This document shows positions 17,634-26,986 of a stretch of 64,000 nt of DNA, one piece after another. Within the stretch, counting starts at the first letter, position 1; every line of letters starts with the position of its first letter. The notes beneath the pieces were generated by a model that was given only the letters and a program-made list of their open reading frames with translations, made no database searches and was not told the origin of the DNA. The position numbers and the translations under genes were made by a program. Source of the stretch: a virus; IMG/VR virus record IMGVR_UViG_3300003872_000001, positions 1-64,000 of that record, one strand, 5' to 3'.

Positions 17634-19163
17634 ATGCGTTTGAAAATAACTATATATAATTTATATTATACCTTAGAGCCAAAGGATGTAATATCACAGT
17701 CAGCTATTGATTATGCATTAACTAAACTTAGTACTTATAGTTGGGTATATGATTATAGGCTAAAAAGAAACACTAAGGTACTAGATAAAATATATGCATC
17801 TATTGTTAAATATAACAATAGCTATAGATTCAATATCAATACTTTAAAAGATATGATGTCACTCCTTGCTAATAAAGGTTTAGTAAAAGAAGATATACAT
17901 ATAAGTATAGATAAAGATTATGATATAGCTGCTATTGATGGTGTGTTTAATCCTGAAATAAAATTAAGACCACACCAAGTTAAGTGTGATGAAATCTTAG
18001 TTAAAGATACTAAAGAAAAATTTCAATTAGTGGATTTACCGCCAGGTAAAGGTAAAACCATTATTGCATTGCATGCGATTATGCGCTTAAATAGAAGAAC
18101 ATTGATATTGATTCTTCCTAGGTACATTGAAAAATGGATAAGCGATATAAAATTTGGTACAGATACTAAAGAATATGAAATTTATGTAATACGAGGGCGA
18201 AAGGGCGTATGCGATTTAGTAGATGAAGTTAGAGAAACTGGTATAATGGATTTACCATATAAGTTTATTATCATAGGTACTAATACTATGTATAATTATA
18301 TAAAAGATTTTGAAAACAACTATGGTACTGATGAGTATAAGTATAATTCTACACCTGATCTTTTAACTAGAGAATTAGGTATCGGTACAGTACTTAATGA
18401 TGAAGCACATCAACAGTTCCATAGTGTGTATAAAAGTTTATTATATTTAGATGCTAAACAACTTATAGCTTTATCAGCTACATTGATAAATAAAGATCCT
18501 GGTATTTCTAAAATGTATAATACCATGTTTCCAGGTGATAGTAGAATATCCAATCTTGTTGGTATAGATAGATATGTGGATATATATGCTATCATGTATA
18601 AACTTAGGAATCCCAAAAGAGTGCAGTATAGAAGACAACAAGGTTATAATCATAATCTTTATGAGAGTTCTATGTTTAGACGTTCCAGTTTATTAAGAGA
18701 TTATGTTAATATGATTTTACATTATTTAAAAGTAGGTCATATAGATAGAGCTAAGAAAGGCGAGAAATGTTTAATTTTTGTAGCATCTATTAATATGGCA
18801 ACATTATTAACTAATACTATTAAAAGAAAATATCCTGGATATGATGTTAGGAGATATGTTGAAGATGATCCATATGAAAATATTATGGATGGTGAGATAA
18901 CAATAAGTACGATCGGCAGTAGCGGTACCGCTGTGGACATACCTGATCTCATAACTGTTATCCAAACAGTATCTATAAGATCTGTACAAGCCATAAGACA
19001 AAATTTTGGTAGGCTTAGAGATATAGGTAAAGAGGTTAGATATTATCAATTTTTTACTAACAATATACCTAATCAGTCTGTAGCATTTAAAGAAAGCAAA
19101 AGTATATTAGGCCGATTAGCTAAAAGTTATCAGCATAGTGTGTATAATAGAGTACTAGGGTGA
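17634..19163 (+). CDS. Superfamily 2 DNA helicase, UvsW-like
   Basis: A 509-residue protein. Walker A PPGKGKT lies at about residues 135-141, with the DEAH box (VLNDEAHQQF) near residue 255 and motif III SAT (IALSATL). Motif VI-like QAIRQNFGRLRDIG follows a motif V-type TIGSSGTAVDIPDL. The amino-terminal ~115 residues form a small domain before the helicase core (LRPHQVKCDEIL), as in UvsW-type phage helicases. It likely remodels forks and D-loops in phage replication and recombination. It follows the beta' gene by 17 nt and shares its operon, which ends at the T-tailed hairpin at 19164. Confidence 0.87.
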   Translation: MRLKITIYNLYYTLEPKDVISQSAIDYALTKLSTYSWVYDYRLKRNTKVLDKIYASIVKYNNSYRFNINTLKDMMSLLANKGLVKEDIHISIDKDYDIAAIDGVFNPEIKLRPHQVKCDEILVKDTKEKFQLVDLPPGKGKTIIALHAIMRLNRRTLILILPRYIEKWISDIKFGTDTKEYEIYVIRGRKGVCDLVDEVRETGIMDLPYKFIIIGTNTMYNYIKDFENNYGTDEYKYNSTPDLLTRELGIGTVLNDEAHQQFHSVYKSLLYLDAKQLIALSATLINKDPGISKMYNTMFPGDSRISNLVGIDRYVDIYAIMYKLRNPKRVQYRRQQGYNHNLYESSMFRRSSLLRDYVNMILHYLKVGHIDRAKKGEKCLIFVASINMATLLTNTIKRKYPGYDVRRYVEDDPYENIMDGEITISTIGSSGTAVDIPDLITVIQTVSIRSVQAIRQNFGRLRDIGKEVRYYQFFTNNIPNQSVAFKESKSILGRLAKSYQHSVYNRVLG

Positions 19164-19196
19164 GAACTATAGCAAGATGCTATAGTTCTTTTTCTT
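19164..19196 (+). terminator. Rho-independent terminator
   Basis: Stem GAACTATAGC (19164-19173) pairs with GCTATAGTTC (19179-19188), followed by a TTTTTCTTTTT tract. It lies just after the helicase stop and ends the beta'/helicase operon. Confidence 0.88.
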
Positions 19197-19235
19197 TTTC
19201 TTGATTATGCATTAATTAAAAAATAAGGATACAAT

Positions 19236-19859
19236 ATGAGTTCATTATTAAGGATTGATAACGAGGGTAATTTAAGATTTAACGATATGGTTGTTGATCT
19301 TTCACAAATTGTTATTAGAGAAGATACCGGTACATTAAAAGATGTACAAGGTAATATTATTGATATATCTGCTATGCTAGGAAAAAATTATAATGCAGGT
19401 AACCTTGCAAATACTACAGTAGTTAAAGCACTAACAGCTGATAATGCTAACAAATTAGCAGGACAGTTACCAGATTACTATTTAAGTAAAGGTAACTATA
19501 AGAATACTATACCGGTAACAGCTACTCCCGCATTAGCAACTGTGGGTAGTGTAGTAAGTCAAACATCTAGTACATTGACTATTTCTAATTTCGATAGTAA
19601 AGCAAACTATGTTATTACAAGCAATATAGGCACATTATCATCTGTTAGTAATGCTGGCACATTTACTTATACGGCTCCAGATATAACATCCTCAACTACT
19701 GACACTGTAGTAATATTTGCTACTAAGGCAGGTGAGATAAGATCTAGTGAGCAAATAGTAAAAATACCATTAATCCCTTTACATATTACATCTGCTGCCG
19801 CATTAATAAATCCAAATTTTAGTGCAAATGGTGTTTTAGATATAGGGTTTAAATATTAA
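19236..19859 (+). CDS. Tail/fibre-type protein, paralogue of next gene
   Basis: A 207-residue protein. It begins LRIDNEGNLRFNDMVVDLSQIV and has an Ig-like segment (LTISNFDSKANYVITSN...GTFTYTAPDI) around residues 105-150, ending in an aromatic DIGFKY. The gene at 19874 has the same layout (start, Ig-like LTISNFD...FEYTAPLI segment, ending INTGYRY), so the pair arose by duplication. Ser/Thr-rich beta proteins of this type are usual in fibres and baseplates. It is first in an operon with the 19874 and 20467 genes. RBS AATAAGGAT precedes the ATG. Confidence 0.7.
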   Translation: MSSLLRIDNEGNLRFNDMVVDLSQIVIREDTGTLKDVQGNIIDISAMLGKNYNAGNLANTTVVKALTADNANKLAGQLPDYYLSKGNYKNTIPVTATPALATVGSVVSQTSSTLTISNFDSKANYVITSNIGTLSSVSNAGTFTYTAPDITSSTTDTVVIFATKAGEIRSSEQIVKIPLIPLHITSAAALINPNFSANGVLDIGFKY

Positions 19860-19873
19860 AAAAAGGATATAAC

Positions 19874-20443
19874 ATGGTCGATACATGGAAATTAACAAAC
19901 TCCGGTGAACTTATGTATAAGAGTTATAGGATCAGTCTTAGTGATCTTGTAGAAAGTAGTAGCGGTAGCGTCAGAAAGATAACTGGTGAAAATATACCTG
20001 TAGTTATAGATACAGCTAATAATGCACTGCATGTAGGTGGTACTCCTGCTAATCAAATGGTTAATGTTAAAAATATTAGCGTATTGCTTCCAGTGACTCA
20101 AAGTCCTGCTGTTGTATTCCCTACTAGTGTTACAGAAAGTAGTAAAACTACATTAACGATATCTAATTTTGACCCAACTGCTGTATATTCAATTACTGTA
20201 GATAACGGAAAAGTTAGTCCTATAACTGGGTCAGGTAAATTTGAATATACGGCACCACTAATCACTAATAATAAAAATTTAACTGTAAAATTTATGTTAT
20301 ATGCTAGCAAAGTTGGTAAAGTAAAAAGTCCTATAGCTACTCATAATCTTACAGTAATATATGTTGATGTTGTAGCTGCTGCTGCACTGGTTAATGCCGA
20401 CTTTAGAACTAATGTTGCCATAAATACTGGTTATAGATATTAA
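19874..20443 (+). CDS. Tail/fibre-type protein, paralogue of previous gene
   Basis: A 189-residue protein related to the one at 19236. It shares the opening WKLTNSGELMYKSYRISLSDLV, a central Ig-like segment LTISNFDPTAVYSITVDNGKV, and the closing AALVNADF...YRY. It probably assembles with its paralogue or with the FG-GAP-like protein that follows 23 nt later. RBS AAAGGAT precedes the ATG. No enzyme motif is seen. Confidence 0.7.
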   Translation: MVDTWKLTNSGELMYKSYRISLSDLVESSSGSVRKITGENIPVVIDTANNALHVGGTPANQMVNVKNISVLLPVTQSPAVVFPTSVTESSKTTLTISNFDPTAVYSITVDNGKVSPITGSGKFEYTAPLITNNKNLTVKFMLYASKVGKVKSPIATHNLTVIYVDVVAAAALVNADFRTNVAINTGYRY

Positions 20444-20466
20444 AAAATTAAAATAAGGAAATAAAA

Positions 20467-23274
20467 ATGATTGCGTTAAAAGATAATTCTACATACATAG
20501 AAAAAATTACATTACAAAATTCAGCAGATACAGATTGGGTATCAGTAGATAATACTACTGTTGGGTATACACCTAAAGAGTTAGGTGTGTTATCTACTAG
20601 CACTACTAGTAGTTTAAAAGTAACTACAGCGTTAGTAGACAGAGTGCCTGCAGCTAGTGATAAATTATTAGCTATAGATGCTAATAACACTATAACTGAA
20701 ATAGTAGCAGGTACAGTTACTGATGATGGACCTACTATTAAACAATTAAATAGTTTCCAATCTACTGGGGTGACTAGTGGTGATGCTTTTGGTGTAAGTA
20801 TGTCTATATCATCAGATGGTCTGATATGTATAGTTGGTGCCGTGGGTATATCTTCTAGAGCTGGTAAAGCTTATACATTCACAAGAGCTACTATTTCTGA
20901 TACTTGGACTGAACAAAATAGTTTTGTAGCTAATGGTTTAGGATCTGGTGATGAATTTGGTATAGGTGTGTCATTATCCCCAGATGGGTTAATATGTATG
21001 GTTGGTGCTCGAGGAGCGTCTTCTAATACTGGTAAAGTTTATACATTCACAAGAGCTACTACTTCTGATGCTTGGACAGAACAGAATAGTTTTATAAGTA
21101 GTAGTACTGTAAGCGGCGATTATTTTGGTTGTAGTGTGTCTATATCGTCAGATGGGTTAATATGTATAGTTGGTGCTTATAGAGTATCTTCTTATACTGG
21201 TAGAGCTTATACATTCACAAGAGCTACTACTTCTGATACTTGGACTGAACAGAATAGTTTTGTAAGTAGTAGTAGTGTAAATGGTGATAATTTTGGTACA
21301 GGTGTAACATTATCAGTAGATGGGTTAATGTGTGTAGTTGGTGCTATGGGAGTATCTTCAGTTACTGGTAAAGCTTATACATTCACAAGAGCTACTACTT
21401 CTGATGCTTGGACTGAACAGAATAGTTTTGCAGCTAGTGGTTTAGGATCTAATGATAATTTTGGTGCATCAGTAGGTATGTCTGGTAATGGACTAGTTTG
21501 TATAGTTGGTGCATATGAAATATCTTCTAGACAGGGAGCTGCTTATATATTTAAAAGAGCTACTACTAGTGATACTTGGACTCAAGTTCATGAGATAACT
21601 GACCCAGGAGCTACTGGTAATGATCTTTTTGGTTTTGGTTGTTCTATAATACAAGATGGAACTATAGCGTTAGTAGGTACATGGGCTAATAATAACAGTA
21701 CAACTACAGCTAATAAAGTATATACATTCGACGTAAATGAATCTTATTCTATAGATACATCTGGTGCTAATTTAACTACTGTACCAACTAAAGTATTTTA
21801 TAATGATAATGTAGATGTTAGTGTATGTTTAGAAGCTACTAAAGATAGAATATCTTCTTTAGAAAGAACATTAACTAAAGTTTCTTCAACAACTACTCAA
21901 TTTGTAGGTAATCTTCCAGGAACTCAAAATGTAGCATTAGCTACTGGTGATACTGTTGTTATAGACGGAGCTAATGTTGCTCTTACTAGTACAACAACTA
22001 CTGGTATTGGAGTGTTAGATTTAACTAATCCAATATTAGTAAATAGTTTCCAATCTACTGGAGTAACTGGTACTGATGGTTTTGGAGCTAGTACATCTAT
22101 ATCATCAGATGGGTTAATATGTATAGTTGGTGCCCCGGGAGTATCTTCCTATACTGGTAAAGCTTATACATTTACAAGAGCTACTACTTCTGATACTTGG
22201 ACTGAACAGAATAGTTTTGCAGCTAGTGGTTTAGGGTCTAAGGATCGTTTTGGCCAGGGTATTTCATTATCTTCAAACGGGTTAATATGTATAGTAGGTG
22301 CTACCGGCATATCTTCTGGTACTGGTAGAGCTTATACATTCATAAGAGCTACTACTTCTGATGCTTGGACAGAGCAGAATAGTTTTGTAAGTAGTAGTAC
22401 TGTAAGTGGTGATGGTTTTGGTTCAGATATATCACTATCATCAGATAGTCTAATATGTATGGTTAGTGCATATAATGTATCTTCTGGTACAGGTAGAGCT
22501 TATACATTTACAAGAGCTACTACTTCTGATGCTTGGGCTGAACAGAATAGTTTTGTAAGTAGTAGTACTGTAGCTGGCGATGCTTTTGGTGTAGGAGTAG
22601 CATTATCACCAGATGGACTAATGTGTATAGTTGGCGCTTCTAATGTATCTTCTGGTACTGGTAGAGTTTATACATTTACAAGAGCTACTACTTCTGATGC
22701 TTGGGCTGAACAAAATAGTTTTGTAGCTAGTGGTTTGGGATCTAATAGTGATTTCGGTAGATCAGTAGGTATGTCTGGTAATGGACTAGTTTGTATAGTT
22801 GGTGCATACGGAGTATCTTCTGGTCAAGGAGCTGCTTATATATTTAAAAGAGCTACTACTAGTGATACATGGACTCAAGTTCATGAGATAACTGACCCAG
22901 GAACTACTGCTAACGATCAATTTGGTACTAATTGTTCTATAACACAAGATGGTACTATAGCATTAGTAGGTACATGGGCTACTAATAATAGCACAACTAC
23001 ATCTAATAAAGTATATACATTTAAACTTGGTGATCCATTTACACAGTATACTTTAGGATTTAGTGCCTTATCTACTGCACCTGCGACTGCTCTTATCCCA
23101 GATAGATCAGTTAAACTCACTAAGTCTTCCAGGCTTTATGATGGTACTAAATTCACTATTACATTTAGTAACTATAATAAACAAGGTAGAGCTGTACAAC
23201 GTAAAATAGTTGCTGCAAGAAAAGATACTACTGTTTTAGAACCGTTAACATCTGATCTTAATAAATTAGCATAA
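20467..23274 (+). CDS. FG-GAP-like repeat protein, putative tail fibre or adhesin
   Basis: A 935-residue protein dominated by repeats of the form NSF-x(3)-x-V/L-GDxFG-x(5)-SxDGLxCxVGA-x-VSSxTGKAYTF-TRATTSDxWTEQ. There are two blocks of six repeats (roughly residues 95-415 and 525-845), each opening NSFQSTGVT and closing VHEITDPG. A ~110-residue linker separates them. The repeats resemble FG-GAP/integrin-type beta-propeller blades, so two six-bladed propellers are a reasonable inference. The amino-terminal ~90 residues may anchor to the tail, and the last ~80 form a different domain. A receptor-binding role is inferred from family behaviour and from position among fibre genes. RBS AATAAGGA precedes the ATG. 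Confidence 0.78.
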   Translation: MIALKDNSTYIEKITLQNSADTDWVSVDNTTVGYTPKELGVLSTSTTSSLKVTTALVDRVPAASDKLLAIDANNTITEIVAGTVTDDGPTIKQLNSFQSTGVTSGDAFGVSMSISSDGLICIVGAVGISSRAGKAYTFTRATISDTWTEQNSFVANGLGSGDEFGIGVSLSPDGLICMVGARGASSNTGKVYTFTRATTSDAWTEQNSFISSSTVSGDYFGCSVSISSDGLICIVGAYRVSSYTGRAYTFTRATTSDTWTEQNSFVSSSSVNGDNFGTGVTLSVDGLMCVVGAMGVSSVTGKAYTFTRATTSDAWTEQNSFAASGLGSNDNFGASVGMSGNGLVCIVGAYEISSRQGAAYIFKRATTSDTWTQVHEITDPGATGNDLFGFGCSIIQDGTIALVGTWANNNSTTTANKVYTFDVNESYSIDTSGANLTTVPTKVFYNDNVDVSVCLEATKDRISSLERTLTKVSSTTTQFVGNLPGTQNVALATGDTVVIDGANVALTSTTTTGIGVLDLTNPILVNSFQSTGVTGTDGFGASTSISSDGLICIVGAPGVSSYTGKAYTFTRATTSDTWTEQNSFAASGLGSKDRFGQGISLSSNGLICIVGATGISSGTGRAYTFIRATTSDAWTEQNSFVSSSTVSGDGFGSDISLSSDSLICMVSAYNVSSGTGRAYTFTRATTSDAWAEQNSFVSSSTVAGDAFGVGVALSPDGLMCIVGASNVSSGTGRVYTFTRATTSDAWAEQNSFVASGLGSNSDFGRSVGMSGNGLVCIVGAYGVSSGQGAAYIFKRATTSDTWTQVHEITDPGTTANDQFGTNCSITQDGTIALVGTWATNNSTTTSNKVYTFKLGDPFTQYTLGFSALSTAPATALIPDRSVKLTKSSRLYDGTKFTITFSNYNKQGRAVQRKIVAARKDTTVLEPLTSDLNKLA
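20748..23020 (+). repeat. Internal DNA repeats encoding propeller blades
   Basis: The coding repeats are conserved at DNA level, for example the unit ACTTCTGATACTTGGACTGA occurs many times. The block from 20748 is repeated from about 22043 in the same blade order. This suggests a recent duplication of a six-blade module, and it may support recombination that changes blade number. Confidence 0.8.
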
Positions 23275-23342
23275 TCATGGTAAACTAGCTTGTCATAATT
23301 AGTCACAAGCAGTTTACATTAAATGGCGTAAATCATTTATTT

Positions 23343-23372
23343 ATACACTAGTAGCCATAGCTACTAGTGTAT
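23343..23372 (+). terminator. Hairpin terminator
   Basis: A 13-bp stem, ATACACTAGTAGC with GCTACTAGTGTAT around CATA, followed by a short T-rich run. It ends the fibre operon and is a member of the CTAGTAGC hairpin family. Confidence 0.78.
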
Positions 23373-23417
23373 ATGTTTTCATTTTCATGATATTAAAATA
23401 TAAGTAAAGGATCTATT

Positions 23418-23918
23418 ATGGAAACACCTACAAGAGAAGTGCAACTCACCATAGCATTAAAATACCGACCAAAACCTAAAACTAATTTTTTTTGGGGATT
23501 AGTTATAAAGGGGATACAATGGAGAACTAATTCTAAATATTTTCATTCAGAACTTATTATAGATAATGAATGGTTATCAGCTTACCCTATTAAAGGTATT
23601 CGTTTACATCCACTTAGACCTACTTTAAAGCATGATCAGTGGTTCTTTTTAGATTTGGGTAAACATACTGTTACCGAAGAACAATATAAAAAGATTATGG
23701 ACTTCATACACGATGTTGTTGGATCTAGATATGACTTCTTAGGCATTTTCTTTTCACAACTTATTAAAATAGGTGTTGATGATAAACACCAATGGTTCTG
23801 TTCAGAAATTGTATCTAAAATATTACAACTATTTTTAGTAAAAGAGTATATAGATATAGTGCCTAATGATTTAGCACCAGGGGACCTTTATAGGTTATCA
23901 AAATATAGGTTGAAATAA
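23418..23918 (+). CDS. YiiX-like permuted NlpC/P60 (papain-like) hydrolase
   Basis: A 166-residue protein. It has the circularly permuted papain-like arrangement of YiiX/YaeF-type proteins: the catalytic His comes first (YFHSELII, His43) and the Cys later (QWFCSEIV, Cys128). A conserved SRYDFLGIFF segment lies between them. Members of this superfamily are cysteine amidases or hydrolases, some acting on peptidoglycan or lipids. There is no signal peptide. It precedes the holin/spanin genes, so a role in lysis or cell-wall or membrane processing is plausible but unproven. Its stop overlaps the ATG of the next reading frame (TAATG). Confidence 0.75.
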   Translation: METPTREVQLTIALKYRPKPKTNFFWGLVIKGIQWRTNSKYFHSELIIDNEWLSAYPIKGIRLHPLRPTLKHDQWFFLDLGKHTVTEEQYKKIMDFIHDVVGSRYDFLGIFFSQLIKIGVDDKHQWFCSEIVSKILQLFLVKEYIDIVPNDLAPGDLYRLSKYRLK

Positions 23919-24286
23919 TGACTAATTCTGATATTATCTCTAATTACTACTACAATATGGTATAGTCTTTAAATAATTTTCCATTAAATAAGTCTTCTAA
24001 TCAATCTACTGGATCTACTACACCTTGTGGTCCTTGTAAACCAGAAGACACCTATGAGTTATATTATAAGAATTTAAAAAGTTATCCATTTACAGTTGAT
24101 ATGTCTAATGATAATTATTTAATAACTAAATTTAGTTTACCAGATGGTAAGGTTATAGTACTAACTACTGATATGAGAGATCCCAATAATATAATTTCAA
24201 CTTTCAGCGGAGATGTACCCCCAAATATGCCATTAGTTAAGACCACACATATTACATCAACAGATATAACTGTAACCTATGTGTAA
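23918..24286 (+). pseudogene. Small gene interrupted by an in-frame amber codon
   Basis: From the ATG at 23918, overlapping the previous stop, one frame of 122 codons runs to 24286, broken only by TAG at 23963-23965 (codon 16). After the TAG the frame is open and contains PCGPCKPEDTYELYYKN, followed by a beta-type region. A downstream ATG at 24101 would give 61 residues but has no good ribosome site. TAG ends many other genes in this window, so it is not reassigned. The gene is either newly inactivated, read through by suppression, or translated from an internal start. The terminator at 24289 follows directly. Confidence 0.6.
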
Positions 24287-24288
24287 CT

Positions 24289-24321
24289 ACTCTTACCTAG
24301 CTTATTAGGTAAGAGTTTTTC
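24289..24321 (+). terminator. Rho-independent terminator
   Basis: Stem ACTCTTACCTA with TAGGTAAGAGT (24289-24316), followed by TTTTT. It separates the amidase unit from the holin/spanin unit. Confidence 0.85.
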
Positions 24322-24343
24322 TATCAAAATTAAAGGAGTTAGA

Positions 24344-24583
24344 ATGTATAGAGCAGACATTAAATTATTAATTAGGTACATTATTTTAGCATTTTTTATG
24401 TACTTAGCATGGATGGTAGTTAGCCCAGCATGGATTATAAATCTTAAAGGTGCTGATCATATGACAATAAATGTTATTATTGGTGCGGTTTATGGTGCGT
24501 TAACATTAGTTTTAAAAGAACATATGAATACTAAAATTTGTGACGATACACCGCCTACTGATAATCAGAATAAGGAACCATAA
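24344..24583 (+). CDS. Candidate holin, two membrane segments
   Basis: A 79-residue protein. Two hydrophobic helices at residues ~10-33 (IRYIILAFFMYLAWMVVSPAWII) and ~42-58 (INVIIGAVYGALTLVL) are joined by a short turn. The tail is short, hydrophilic and charged. Size, topology and direct linkage to a spanin pair fit a small phage holin, which would form membrane lesions that let lysis proteins act. No family signature was recognised, so it could be another small membrane protein. Its stop overlaps the ATG of the i-spanin gene. RBS AAAGGAG precedes the ATG. Confidence 0.65.
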   Translation: MYRADIKLLIRYIILAFFMYLAWMVVSPAWIINLKGADHMTINVIIGAVYGALTLVLKEHMNTKICDDTPPTDNQNKEP

Positions 24584-25026
24584 TGTTTATGACATTACTA
24601 CTTAAAAATTGGAAGACGATCGGCGTAGGTGTGATCTTATTAGCTATAGGATCTTATATATTGATCTTAAGATCTAAAATAAGTGATTTAAAGTCAGATA
24701 GAGATGTATTAAAAACATCTATAATCAAATCTAATCTTGAAATAAAAAGGTTATTAAGAGAGAATAAAGCTACTCTTATATCTGTACAACATATCAAGGA
24801 CGATAATAATAGGCGTATACAATTATGTACAGAACAAAATAAAATATCTTCAGATAAAGATAAAAAGTTATTACATATAATAGATATACTTAAACATACT
24901 AAACCTAGAATTAAAATTGTTACTAAAAAAGTCTATACAGTTAAAGACTGTAAAGTTACTGTAGAGGATACTGATAATAGTAATACTATATTAGGTAACT
25001 TAAATGACACTATAAAGGGGTTGTGA
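24583..25026 (+). CDS. Inner-membrane spanin (Rz-like)
   Basis: A 147-residue protein. One amino-terminal membrane helix (residues ~10-28, IGVGVILLAIGSYILIL) is followed by a long charged, helical periplasmic region typical of i-spanins, with an IVTKKVYTVKDCKV segment near the end. The next gene overlaps its end and encodes an outer-membrane lipoprotein, the usual Rz/Rz1 arrangement. In that family the two proteins bridge the periplasm and disrupt the outer membrane at lysis. Conservation is low in this family, so the call relies on topology and context. Confidence 0.8.
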   Translation: MFMTLLLKNWKTIGVGVILLAIGSYILILRSKISDLKSDRDVLKTSIIKSNLEIKRLLRENKATLISVQHIKDDNNRRIQLCTEQNKISSDKDKKLLHIIDILKHTKPRIKIVTKKVYTVKDCKVTVEDTDNSNTILGNLNDTIKGL

Positions 25027-25367
25027 TGTATAAGCTAATATTAGCCTTTAGAAGGACATTTATAGCTACTGTATCATTAATGTTAGGTAGTCTAATTTTA
25101 ACAGGCTGTGGACCAGTAGTGGACCGTATCGTACCGGGTCCAACTAAAATGGTATATGTTAGGAATAAAATAACAAACATTCCTCCTAAACCTGCACCTA
25201 TAAAGAACGTTAGATTTAAAAAGATTATATTTGGTAAGCATGTTTATTATGGAGTTAACAGAAATGATGCTATAAATTTAACAATAGGTCTATTGAACAC
25301 AATAGAATATAATAAAAAATTACTTAAAGTAATACAAACATACAATGATAGTAATGCATCTAAGTAA
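25026..25367 (+). CDS. Outer-membrane spanin lipoprotein (Rz1-like)
   Basis: A 113-residue protein starting in a TGATG overlap with the i-spanin stop. A GTG at 25023 is an alternative start. The signal sequence ends in the lipobox LILTGC, with the lipidated Cys near residue 28, followed by a Pro-rich stretch (GPVVDRIVPGPTK...IPPKPAPIK) common in o-spanins. It is anchored to the outer membrane and pairs with the i-spanin. A lipoprotein with this partner points to a Gram-negative host. Confidence 0.82.
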   Translation: MYKLILAFRRTFIATVSLMLGSLILTGCGPVVDRIVPGPTKMVYVRNKITNIPPKPAPIKNVRFKKIIFGKHVYYGVNRNDAINLTIGLLNTIEYNKKLLKVIQTYNDSNASK

Positions 25368-25387
25368 ATAACATAGAAGGAGAAATA

Positions 25388-26299
25388 ATGGCACTAATAA
25401 ACACCATTGATAGTATAGTTACTACAATAAATAATTTAATCACTGCTATGAGAAACACACAAACTTATGTAGGTATTACAAGTAGTATTACAGATAGTAC
25501 ATTAACAGGTAGAATTTATTTAATGGAGAAGTTAAAAACATTTAGGTTTTATGTTTCAAAAAGTTCTACAGATATTACATCAACTGAAGCACTTGCTATT
25601 ACTGAACCTAATTTCCTACACATTAATACCAATAAGAAAAGGTTTGAATATTTAGATAAGACAGATAAAAAATGGCTTACAATTAATTATAAAGAAATAG
25701 GCATTGATTTTTCTATAGAACATATTAACATATATAATGTCAATGGAACATTTTCTGATGGATACGATGTATCGCGTCTTATACAGGATAACAAAAAATT
25801 AGAAGATGATAAATATTCTAGATATAGAAAACGCGATTACTCTATTTACGATGGATGGGGTAGAGTATATGTGGGTGGTAACTATATATTCATAAACGGA
25901 GAAGCTTTAAATTATAATAAGGCTATTTATAATAATGGTGCTTTAATGTTATTTAAACTAGAAGACGTAACTAATATAAGATTTGCTGGAAGAACTGGTA
26001 TGGATTGGGTAGGTAAAGTAGTGATAGATGACAGGACTATATCTATAAATGGTACCACTGCCTATTATAATAGTAAACATATTGAAAATGGATGGGGTAA
26101 TTCTCCTACTATTAACCATTTAGTTATATCTATGAATAATGTATCTGATCACTCATATTCTAATAATACTGCTAGTGACTATGATGAGTACAGCTGGGAG
26201 TCTCCAGAAAATGTAGCTTACTTGGCTATATACTGGTGTGCTACTACTACTGATATAACTTGTTTAACAGATAAATTAATACAAGGATGGTTCGGATGA
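25388..26299 (+). CDS. Putative tail fibre protein
   Basis: A 303-residue protein with RBS AGAAGGAG. The amino-terminal ~60 residues are helical (TIDSIVTTINNLITAM), followed by a beta-rich, Gly/Asn/Tyr-rich body (YDGWGRVYVGGNYIFING, ISINGTTAYYNSKHIENGWGN). A short helix then trimer-like beta body is usual for tail-fibre or short-spike proteins. No catalytic motif is seen. It overlaps the next gene by ATGA, a common layout for fibre and fibre-associated protein. The function is inferred from composition and context. Confidence 0.6.
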   Translation: MALINTIDSIVTTINNLITAMRNTQTYVGITSSITDSTLTGRIYLMEKLKTFRFYVSKSSTDITSTEALAITEPNFLHINTNKKRFEYLDKTDKKWLTINYKEIGIDFSIEHINIYNVNGTFSDGYDVSRLIQDNKKLEDDKYSRYRKRDYSIYDGWGRVYVGGNYIFINGEALNYNKAIYNNGALMLFKLEDVTNIRFAGRTGMDWVGKVVIDDRTISINGTTAYYNSKHIENGWGNSPTINHLVISMNNVSDHSYSNNTASDYDEYSWESPENVAYLAIYWCATTTDITCLTDKLIQGWFG

Positions 26300-26907
26300 T
26301 CTATTATCTTTATGATATTGAAAATAATAATATTTATTTAAGTCAAAGTACAAATCCATATGATAATTCTACTACAATAGCACCTCCGTCTATAGACAGA
26401 GAAGATTATAGTTTTGATACCACTAAACAAGTTTGGTCTAAAAATAGTACATTCTTAGCGACTAAAAAAGCAAATGATTTGACTACAAGAATAAATGAAT
26501 TGCTGCTTAGATTCGATAGTATTTGTAATCAAAAAGTAGAAACTGCATTTACTACAGTGACTGGAAACCCTTATTCTGAATTACTAATAAAAAGATATGA
26601 AACTAAATATTTAGTTGCTAAACGCTTTATTGCTACAGGCGATACTGCTGATAGCGATACCTTGTCATTAGAAGCCGGATTCAATAATTTAAGTGTTACA
26701 GATTTTGCGAATCTTATTATTAAGATGGGCGATACTCTCAAGTCTACTCTAGACACATTAAATATTAAAATTGATGCAGTTAGAGTTAGAATAAAAAATA
26801 TTCTTCTTGTTGATAAGGATTTAACTAAAGCTAAAACTATTTTAATTAAGTTTGAGGCTTTACCATATACTGCAACAAATGCTGATATTGTCGCAATCTT
26901 TTCATAA
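26296..26907 (+). CDS. Putative fibre-associated protein
   Basis: A 203-residue protein. The frame is open from 26287, but AAGGA at 26282-26286 spaces well only to the ATG at 26296, which overlaps the previous stop as ATGA. The first ~50 residues (IYYLYDIENNNIYLSQSTNPYDN) recall the start of tail-fibre-attached or assembly proteins. The rest is helical (NDLTTRINELLLRFDSICNQKVETAF). No recognised family. It probably acts with the preceding fibre protein. Confidence 0.6.
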   Translation: MIYYLYDIENNNIYLSQSTNPYDNSTTIAPPSIDREDYSFDTTKQVWSKNSTFLATKKANDLTTRINELLLRFDSICNQKVETAFTTVTGNPYSELLIKRYETKYLVAKRFIATGDTADSDTLSLEAGFNNLSVTDFANLIIKMGDTLKSTLDTLNIKIDAVRVRIKNILLVDKDLTKAKTILIKFEALPYTATNADIVAIFS

Positions 26908-26986
26908 TTATTACTCATTGATTTTTTCACAGTTAATATTCATTGAAGTATTAACTATTAATTTAATAAGGAGGTAATTATCATCT

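Noticed and set aside
23963-23965. TAG reassigned to an amino acid in this phage
   Set aside because: TAG is the normal final stop of many genes here, for example those ending at 12974, 27774, 42492, 55210 and 60869.
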